Assembly (NCBI RefSeq): GCF_009911695.1
Contig: NZ_QWKK01000012.1
Coordinates: 1 to 38,796, forward strand
Source of the DNA: Enterorhabdus sp. P55
GTDB lineage: Bacteria; Actinomycetota; Coriobacteriia; Coriobacteriales; Eggerthellaceae
Length of the DNA: 38,796 nt
Direction of reading: 5' to 3'
Shown here: piece after piece, positions 33,715 to 38,796 of the stretch
How the letters are laid out: the number at the start of each line of letters is the position of its first letter
Position numbering within the stretch: the first letter of the stretch is position 1
The notes under the pieces: generated by a model
Told to the model about the DNA's origin: nothing
Database searches by the model: none
What the model saw: only the letters and a program-made list of their open reading frames with translations
Program-made: the position numbers and the translations under genes

Positions 33715-33900
33715 GTGTGCTACTGCTGCACGCTCTGCAATGACTGCGGACGCGCGGATGAGATGAACGCCCAGCTGGGACGCCGCGAGTGCCCGCAGTG
33801 CCACGTACTCGTCCTCGATGAGGCGATCAAGGCCTGCCCCGAATGCGGGGCCGCCCTCCCGCCTCCTTTCCCGCCTATGCCCGGCAGCCCCCGCGGCTAG
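33715..33900 (+). CDS. Small eight-cysteine metal-binding protein (GTG start)
   Basis: 61 residues from a GTG at 33715, placed just after a GGAAGGAGGAGG ribosome site. Cysteines at 2, 5, 8, 11, 26, 29, 41 and 44 repeat the spacing of the 7069 and 16312 proteins, with an extra Cys at 4. The second residue is Cys in all three, which fixes the start. It ends with a Pro-rich tail (PPPFPPMPGSPRG). It could be a double zinc ribbon or a small Fe-S protein. It closes the molybdoenzyme operon of 30695-33634. I do not recognise a named family. Confidence 0.8.
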   Translation: MCYCCTLCNDCGRADEMNAQLGRRECPQCHVLVLDEAIKACPECGAALPPPFPPMPGSPRG

Positions 33901-33960
33901 CCCTGGGCCGGCTGCGGCGCGCGCCTTCCCAGGCGCCCGCCTGCAGGTCGGCTGATTCCG

Positions 33961-33997
33961 AAGCGCCTCCGGCCGAGAACGGCCGGGGGCGCTTTCC
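33961..33997 (+). terminator. Intrinsic terminator after the eight-cysteine gene
   Basis: 15-bp stem (33961-33975 with 33980-33994, one G-U pair), loop AGAA, followed by TCC after the CTT end. It separates the 30695-33900 operon from the pyrogallol hydroxytransferase-like pair. Confidence 0.8.
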
Positions 33998-34056
33998 GTA
34001 GGGAGGCCCTCCTGCAGCAGCGGGAGGGGAGGAGAAGAGAAGAGAGAGGAGTGCCT

Positions 34057-36675
34057 GTGAGGATCAAGGACAAGACCGTGCTCAAGAACCTCGGGTCGTG
34101 CGGGTTCGGCGGCGCGGCCAACACGGCCTGCGTCGACGTCCTCGACGGCAAGGTGGTGCGCATCCGCCCGCTGCACTATGACGAGGACTACACCCCCGAG
34201 GATCTGAACGAGTGGCGCTACGAGGTGCGTGGCCACACCTTCCGCCCCGGCATGAAGACGCTGCTTCCGCCGCTTTCGCTGGCCTACAAGAAGCGCGCCT
34301 ACTCGCCCAATCGCGTCCCGTACCCGCTCAAGCGCGTGGACTGGGACCCGAAGGGCGAGCGCAACCCGCAGAACCGCGGCGTGAGCGGCTACGAGCGCAT
34401 CAGCTGGGACGAGGCCACCGACCTCATCGCCGCCGAGATCGAGCGCATCGGCCGTGAGTACGGCCGCCGCTCCATCCTCATCCAGGGCGAGGGCCACGGA
34501 GAGACCAAGGTGGTCTCGGGCGCCCATGGCTGCTCGTCGCTCATGCTCGACTACGTGGGGGACGAGCCGGGCGACTACCTCATCCAGGCCCGCCAGCCTG
34601 ACAGCTGGGAGGGCTGGTACTGGGGCGCCAAGCACGTCTGGGGCATGGAGACCCACGGACAGCAGAACCCGCAGGACAACGTCATCTGGGATGTGAGCAA
34701 GCACAGCGACGCCGTCCTGTTCTGGGGCGCCGATCCCGAGACCACGCCCTGGGGCTGGGGTGGCCTGCAGCCGAGCCGCCTGTGCTACTGGTTCGACGAG
34801 ATCGGCATCAAGTCCATCCACATCGCGCCCGACGTCAACTACACCAACGCCGTGCACGCCGACAAGTGGATCCCCGTGCTGCCCAACACCGACGCGGCCC
34901 TTCAGCTGGCCATCGCCTACGTGTGGATGACCGAGGGGCTCTACGACAAGGAGTACGTGGCCACCCACGTGGAGGGCTTCGACTGGTTTGAGTACTACGT
35001 GCTCGGCCATGAGGACGGCGTTCCCAAGACGCCGGCCTGGGCTGCCGAGAAGTGCGGCGTGCCGTCCTACCGCATCAAGGCGCTCGCACGCTATTGGGGC
35101 CGCCACAAGGTGTCCATCGCCCACTGCAACGGCGGCGGCTACATCCGCTCGTGCTTCTCGCACGAGCCGGCGCGTCTGGAGGTGTGCCTGCTCGGCATGC
35201 AGGGCCTCGGCAACCCCGGCGTCCACCAGTTCAAGTTCATCGAGTGGGTGCTCCAGGGCGTCAACCCCGTGCCGCCGAGCGCCATCTACCCCACGCTCAT
35301 GGGCGTCTACCACGGCTGGCGCATGGGCGCGCCCAAGCACTTCATCCCCAAGACGATGACGCCCGACGCCATCCTGGGCGGCTACACCCATGACAATCCG
35401 ATGACCTGGTACGGGCACGTCGTGTGCTACATGAAGCGCGAGGACCAGTTCCTCGAGTTCCGCTACCCCGAGCCTGACGCCCATCCCATCCACATGATCT
35501 GGTCGGACACCCCCTGCTGGGAGACGTGCTGGAACGGCGGCAACGCCTACCAGGACGCGGTGCGCGACCCGAGCATCGAGTTCTACCTGGTGCAGCACCC
35601 CTGGATGGAGAACGACACCTTGCTCGCCGACATCATCCTGCCGGTGTCCACCCTCTTCGAGCTCAAGGACATCCAGGCCGACATCTTCTCGGGCCAGTGG
35701 AACAAGATCGTCTACGAGGAGCAGGCCATCGAGCCGGTGGGCGAGGCCAAGGGCGACTACGAGGCCGTCTGCGAGATAGCCCGCAAGCTCGAGCGCTTCG
35801 GCGGAGAATACGAGGGCCTCTACGCCAAGTTCACCTGCGGTCGTACCATCGACGAGGACATCGAATACGGCTACCGCACCAGCGAGGTGCCGCTCGACGA
35901 GTACCCCTTCGAGAAGCTCAAGGAGCAGAAGTACTTCGCGTTCCCCACCAAGGAGAACTGGCAGGACGACCCGGTGGGCCTGGAGCTGTTCGCCAAGGAC
36001 CCGGCGGCCCATCCGCTGCGCACGCCCTCGGGCAAGCTGGAGTTCTACTCCATCGGCCTGGCCGAGCACTTCCCCGACGACAAGGTGCGCGGGCCGGTGC
36101 CCCACTGGATCGAGGAGGCCGACGGCCACGAGGAGCGCATCACCTCGGCGCGCGCGAAGGACTACCCGTTCCTGCTCGTGTCCAACCACCCGCGCTGGCG
36201 CGTCCACGCCCAGCACGACGACATCCCCTGGCTGCGCGAGATCCCCACGTGCAAGGTGGCCGGCCCCGACGGCTACCTCTACGAGCCCATCTGGGTGAAC
36301 CCGCGCGATGCCGAGCGGCTCGGCCTGGCCGACGGCGATGTGGCCAAGCTGTTCAACGAGCGCGGCGCGGTGCTCGGCGGCGTCATCGTCACCGAGCGCA
36401 TCATGCCCGGCGTCCTGTACCAGGACCACGGCGCCCGCACCGACGTGCTGCGCTACGGCGCCGGCGGCCTCGACCGCGGCGGCGCGAACAACCTCATCTG
36501 CCCGAGCGCGACCACGTCCAAGAACGCCGCGGGCGAGGTGACCAACGGCTTTTTGGTCGGCATCGAGAAGGTTGACGTGGCCGCCCTGGCCGCAGAGTAC
36601 CCCGAGGCCTTCGCGCGTGACTACGACCCGGCCGCCGGCCTCGTGGCGACGGCCCGCATCGTGAAGGAGGACTAG
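34057..36675 (+). CDS. athL: Pyrogallol hydroxytransferase-like large subunit
   Basis: 872-residue molybdopterin enzyme unlike the others in the window. It resembles the large subunit of pyrogallol-phloroglucinol transhydroxylase of Pelobacter acidigallici, about 875 residues. It lacks the N-terminal Fe-S motif, as that subunit does. H147 in the GHGE segment and D182-S183 in QPDSWEGWYWG fit the family's active-site His and Asp-Ser pair, where Ser binds Mo (family details from memory). WGADPETTPWGWGG and HPRWRVHAQHDD mark the MGD regions. The GTG at 34057 has AGGAG five bases upstream; GTG 34051 is too close. The small subunit follows after one base. Transfer of a hydroxyl between polyhydroxybenzenes is likely; the exact substrate is not proved. 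Confidence 0.85.
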   Translation: MRIKDKTVLKNLGSCGFGGAANTACVDVLDGKVVRIRPLHYDEDYTPEDLNEWRYEVRGHTFRPGMKTLLPPLSLAYKKRAYSPNRVPYPLKRVDWDPKGERNPQNRGVSGYERISWDEATDLIAAEIERIGREYGRRSILIQGEGHGETKVVSGAHGCSSLMLDYVGDEPGDYLIQARQPDSWEGWYWGAKHVWGMETHGQQNPQDNVIWDVSKHSDAVLFWGADPETTPWGWGGLQPSRLCYWFDEIGIKSIHIAPDVNYTNAVHADKWIPVLPNTDAALQLAIAYVWMTEGLYDKEYVATHVEGFDWFEYYVLGHEDGVPKTPAWAAEKCGVPSYRIKALARYWGRHKVSIAHCNGGGYIRSCFSHEPARLEVCLLGMQGLGNPGVHQFKFIEWVLQGVNPVPPSAIYPTLMGVYHGWRMGAPKHFIPKTMTPDAILGGYTHDNPMTWYGHVVCYMKREDQFLEFRYPEPDAHPIHMIWSDTPCWETCWNGGNAYQDAVRDPSIEFYLVQHPWMENDTLLADIILPVSTLFELKDIQADIFSGQWNKIVYEEQAIEPVGEAKGDYEAVCEIARKLERFGGEYEGLYAKFTCGRTIDEDIEYGYRTSEVPLDEYPFEKLKEQKYFAFPTKENWQDDPVGLELFAKDPAAHPLRTPSGKLEFYSIGLAEHFPDDKVRGPVPHWIEEADGHEERITSARAKDYPFLLVSNHPRWRVHAQHDDIPWLREIPTCKVAGPDGYLYEPIWVNPRDAERLGLADGDVAKLFNERGAVLGGVIVTERIMPGVLYQDHGARTDVLRYGAGGLDRGGANNLICPSATTSKNAAGEVTNGFLVGIEKVDVAALAAEYPEAFARDYDPAAGLVATARIVKED

Positions 36676-36676
36676 C

Positions 36677-37492
36677 ATGGCCAAGGTGTTTGCCATCGAC
36701 GTGGCCAAGTGCAACGGCTGCTACGGCTGCCAGATCGTCTGCAAGGACGAGCACTGCGGAAACGACTGGCGCCCCTATGCGGCGCCCCAGCCCGAGACGG
36801 GCCAGTTCTGGATGCGGATCGACGAGAAGACGCGCGGTCAGGTGCCGGTGGTGAAGGTGTCCTACACGCCGGTGCTGTGCGCCCACTGCGCTGACGCGCC
36901 CTGTGCTGCCGCCTGCCCGGCCGGCGCCTACGTCCGCCGCGACGACGGGCTGCTGCTCATCGACCCGGACGCCTGCACCGGCTGCGGCACGTGCGTCGAG
37001 GCGTGCCCGCAAGGGGCCGTCTACCTGAACGCCGACCTGGGCATCGCCCAGAAGTGCACCGGCTGCGCGCACCTGCTCGACAACGGCTGGGACGTGCCGC
37101 GCTGCGTGGACGCCTGCGCCCACGAGGCCATCCTCTGGGGCGAGGAGGCCGACTTGGCGGACTTCCTGGAGGGCGCCGAGGCGCTGCCGGCCGTCGCGGG
37201 GCTCGGGCCGCGCGCGTTCTACCGCAACCTGCCGCGGCGCTTCGTGGCCGGCGCGGTGGTGGACCTGGAGGCCGACGAGCTGCTCATCGGCGCGCCCGTG
37301 ACGCTGCGGGGCTCGGAGGGCTTCGAGGCGTCGCAGGTCACCGATGAGTTCGGCGACTTCCTCTTCGAGCAGGTCCCGGCCGACGTCTATGAGGTGGTCA
37401 TCGCGCCGGAGGGCTACGCGGAGCGCCGCCTGAAGGCCGACCTCACCGAGATCGACCGCACGCTCGGCGACATCCCCGTCGAGCGCGCCTAG
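36677..37492 (+). CDS. athS: Pyrogallol hydroxytransferase-like small subunit (4Fe-4S, C-terminal beta domain)
   Basis: 271 residues, close to the 274 of the Pelobacter protein. Sixteen cysteines occur in four groups: 12/15/18/22, 68/71/76/80, 100/103/106/110 and 127/130/143/147. They are enough for four 4Fe-4S clusters, whereas the known small subunit is described with three. Residues from about 182 on form a cysteine-free beta-sandwich-like domain (AGAVVDLEADELLIGAPVTL; DEFGDFLFEQVPADVYEV), as in that family. The ATG follows GAAGGAGGA inside the end of the large subunit gene. There is no signal peptide. The pairing with the 34057 gene is the strongest argument for the transhydroxylase reading. 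Confidence 0.87.
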   Translation: MAKVFAIDVAKCNGCYGCQIVCKDEHCGNDWRPYAAPQPETGQFWMRIDEKTRGQVPVVKVSYTPVLCAHCADAPCAAACPAGAYVRRDDGLLLIDPDACTGCGTCVEACPQGAVYLNADLGIAQKCTGCAHLLDNGWDVPRCVDACAHEAILWGEEADLADFLEGAEALPAVAGLGPRAFYRNLPRRFVAGAVVDLEADELLIGAPVTLRGSEGFEASQVTDEFGDFLFEQVPADVYEVVIAPEGYAERRLKADLTEIDRTLGDIPVERA

Positions 37493-37538
37493 CGCCGGGG
37501 CCGCGCGTCGCGTCGCCCGCGCTCCGGCTTGTCTCGAG

Positions 37539-37570
37539 GCGCCCCCGGTCTTCCCGACCGAGGGCGCTTT
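37539..37570 (+). terminator. Terminator after the transhydroxylase-like operon
   Basis: 37539-37550 pairs with 37556-37567 with one mismatch and a 5-base loop, then TTT. It starts 47 bases after the stop. Confidence 0.75.
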
Positions 37571-37650
37571 CGCGTTTGACGGTCGGGGCGCCCCGGAGGC
37601 CCCGCTTGCCGACGCGGGGCGCGCGTTTCGCCCGCGTTCGCTGCCGGTTT

Positions 37651-37822
37651 CGCGATTTCTGGCCAAAAAGTACGCGTTTTACGCTCGGCGAGGCCCCTGT
37701 GGCGGGGCCGGCGGTAGAGCTCTTTGGCATAACCCCAGGTCAGGGATGGCGAGTTGTCGAGAGGCGCGCCTAGGGGGCGCTGGCACTGCGTAAAACGTAG
37801 CGAAATTGGCCAGAAATTCGCG
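37651..37822. repeat. Inverted-repeat element, about 172 bp
   Basis: The ends at 37651-37684 and 37788-37822 are imperfect inverted copies. Shared parts are CGCGA, TTTCTGGCCAA and GTTTTACGC, with small indels between them. The 103-base middle holds a GGCCCC/GGGGCC hairpin and no gene. It fills much of the 431-base gap 37493-37923. The size and layout fit a REP doublet or a MITE-like element; I saw no target-site duplication. Confidence 0.65.
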
Positions 37823-37923
37823 TTTGCCCCCCTGGAGAGGCGCCGGGAGGATGCCAGCCGGGAGCGGGACCGCCGGGGGCCGCCTCTTCGGGGAGCGCCA
37901 GCGGGGCGCCTCCCGCAGCCGCG

Positions 37924-38796
37924 CTATCGGCGCAGCAGCCGGCGCAGAGCCAGCCCCAGGGCGGCTGCCACTGCGGCGGCGCCTATGAGCGCGCCAAGCC
38001 CCGGGCCGTAGCTGCCGGTTGCGGCGAGCGGCCCGTTCAGCGCGAGCGGCCCGACCAGGGCGGCGGGAATGAGCGTCAGGTTGAGGATGGCGAGGTTCTC
38101 GGCGTAGTGCGTCTCGCCGAAGGCGGTGGCCATGAATCCCGACCCGATGACCGAGGTGCCTCCGGCGCCGAGGCCGACCAGCACCACGCCGGCCAGCGCG
38201 AGAGCCGCCTCGCCCGAGCCCTGCGCCCCGGCCAGCAGGAGCACCGCCGCCCCCAGCATGAGCGCGTCAACGACGGTGCAGGCCGCCGTCCCCAGCGCGT
38301 CGAAGGCAACGCCCATGAGCAGTCGCCCCAGCCCGTTGCAGAGTGCGAGCATGCCGACGGCCGCCACCGCGACGGCTGGCGCGGCTCCGGCGCCGAGGGC
38401 CAGCTGGTTGGCCGACCCGATCACCGCCAGGCCGATGCAGCTGACTGCCAGCATCCAGGCCGCATAGGCCCAGAAGGCGGGCGCACGCAGCATGGCAGCC
38501 GTGGTGGCGTCGGCGGGGGAGGCCGCTGCCGTCCCGCCGACGGCTCCGGTTGCCTCTGCGCCCGCCGTTCCGCCGGCTCCGGCCATCCTGGTCGCCTTGC
38601 CGCCGCTGGCCGTCGCCGCCGTGCTGGCGCTGGCTCCGGCTCCGGTCACTCTGGCCACCGCGATGGCGGCTGGACCTGCCTCTGCGACCACTGCCCCGCC
38701 TCCGGCTCTGGCTGCCCCGCCCGTCGACGCGCCCCCGACTTCGCCGCCCTCGCCCAGGCCGCCCGCCCCTCCCCCGCGCCCGCCGCGCCGCGCGTC
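37924..38796 (-). CDS. MFS transporter, C-terminal part (5' end outside window)
   Basis: The frame is open without a stop from 38796 down to 37924, so the gene begins beyond the window. The visible part starts with a long low-complexity Gly/Ala/Thr/Arg stretch to about 38500, then six hydrophobic segments (from APAFWAYAAWMLAVSC) with GLGRLLMGVAFDALG as the MFS loop of the second half, ending in ALGLALRRLLRR. The low-complexity part is best read as an extended central loop between halves. Codon use is more Ala-rich and less regular than in the catabolic genes. It is transcribed toward the transhydroxylase operon. The substrate is unknown. Confidence 0.75.
   Translation of the reverse strand, partial: DARRGGRGGGAGGLGEGGEVGGASTGGAARAGGGAVVAEAGPAAIAVARVTGAGASASTAATASGGKATRMAGAGGTAGAEATGAVGGTAAASPADATTAAMLRAPAFWAYAAWMLAVSCIGLAVIGSANQLALGAGAAPAVAVAAVGMLALCNGLGRLLMGVAFDALGTAACTVVDALMLGAAVLLLAGAQGSGEAALALAGVVLVGLGAGGTSVIGSGFMATAFGETHYAENLAILNLTLIPAALVGPLALNGPLAATGSYGPGLGALIGAAAVAAALGLALRRLLRR

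Noticed and set aside
37576-38011. Short plus-strand frames in and after the inverted-repeat element
   Set aside because: Arg/Pro-rich translations, no ribosome sites, and overlap with the repeat and the minus-strand MFS gene.
1-38796. CRISPR array, tRNA, rRNA, prophage or transposase genes
   Set aside because: No regular repeat-spacer series, cloverleaf-like gene, rRNA stretch or recombinase domain was recognised by reading. No profile search could be run.

Overview
The window is GC-rich, densely coded catabolic DNA. Its gene families fit an anaerobic gut actinobacterium of the class Coriobacteriia (Eggerthella/Gordonibacter type). The markers are many cytoplasmic molybdopterin oxidoreductases paired with very small 4Fe-4S proteins, OFA-like MFS carriers, a membrane-embedded LuxR regulator and a corrinoid methyltransferase set. 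The genus is an inference. I saw no tRNA, rRNA, CRISPR array, transposase or prophage gene.

Layout. (A) 1-5425: the 3' part of a molybdopterin enzyme, its two-cluster ferredoxin subunit, an MmgE/PrpD-family protein and an MFS carrier. (B) 5688-7443: an MFS carrier and a small eight-cysteine metal-binding protein. (C) 7570-16494: a minus-strand PucR/CdaR-type regulator, divergent from a plus-strand operon of three HemE/MtaB-like methyltransferases, a B12-binding corrinoid protein, an MtaA/MtbA-like zinc methyltransferase, an FMN/FAD/4Fe-4S ene-reductase and a second eight-cysteine protein. (D) 16589-21757: a minus-strand molybdoenzyme plus ferredoxin subunit, divergent from a 12-TM LuxR regulator whose frame is broken at a G9 tract. 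(E) 21989-29149: two tandem, very similar molybdoenzymes sharing one ferredoxin subunit, then an MFS carrier. (F) 29259-30545: an MFS carrier. (G) 30695-33900: a molybdoenzyme, ferredoxin subunit and third eight-cysteine protein. (H) 34057-37492: a pair matching pyrogallol hydroxytransferase large and small subunits. An inverted-repeat element and an incomplete MFS gene end the window.

Working model (inference). The carriers import small aromatic compounds. The corrinoid module removes methyl groups, as in anaerobic aryl-methyl-ether demethylation, leaving phenolic hydroxyls. The molybdoenzymes, which resemble the catechol-dehydroxylase class of gut Eggerthellaceae, reductively remove hydroxyls, and the AthLS-like pair moves hydroxyls between rings. 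None of the molybdoenzymes with a complete N-terminus has a Tat signal, and no membrane anchor subunit is present, so the chemistry appears cytoplasmic. Substrates cannot be read from the sequence. Least explained are the recurring eight-cysteine proteins, the G-tract in the regulator, a 28-bp site repeated upstream of regulated genes, and the extra domain on one ferredoxin subunit.
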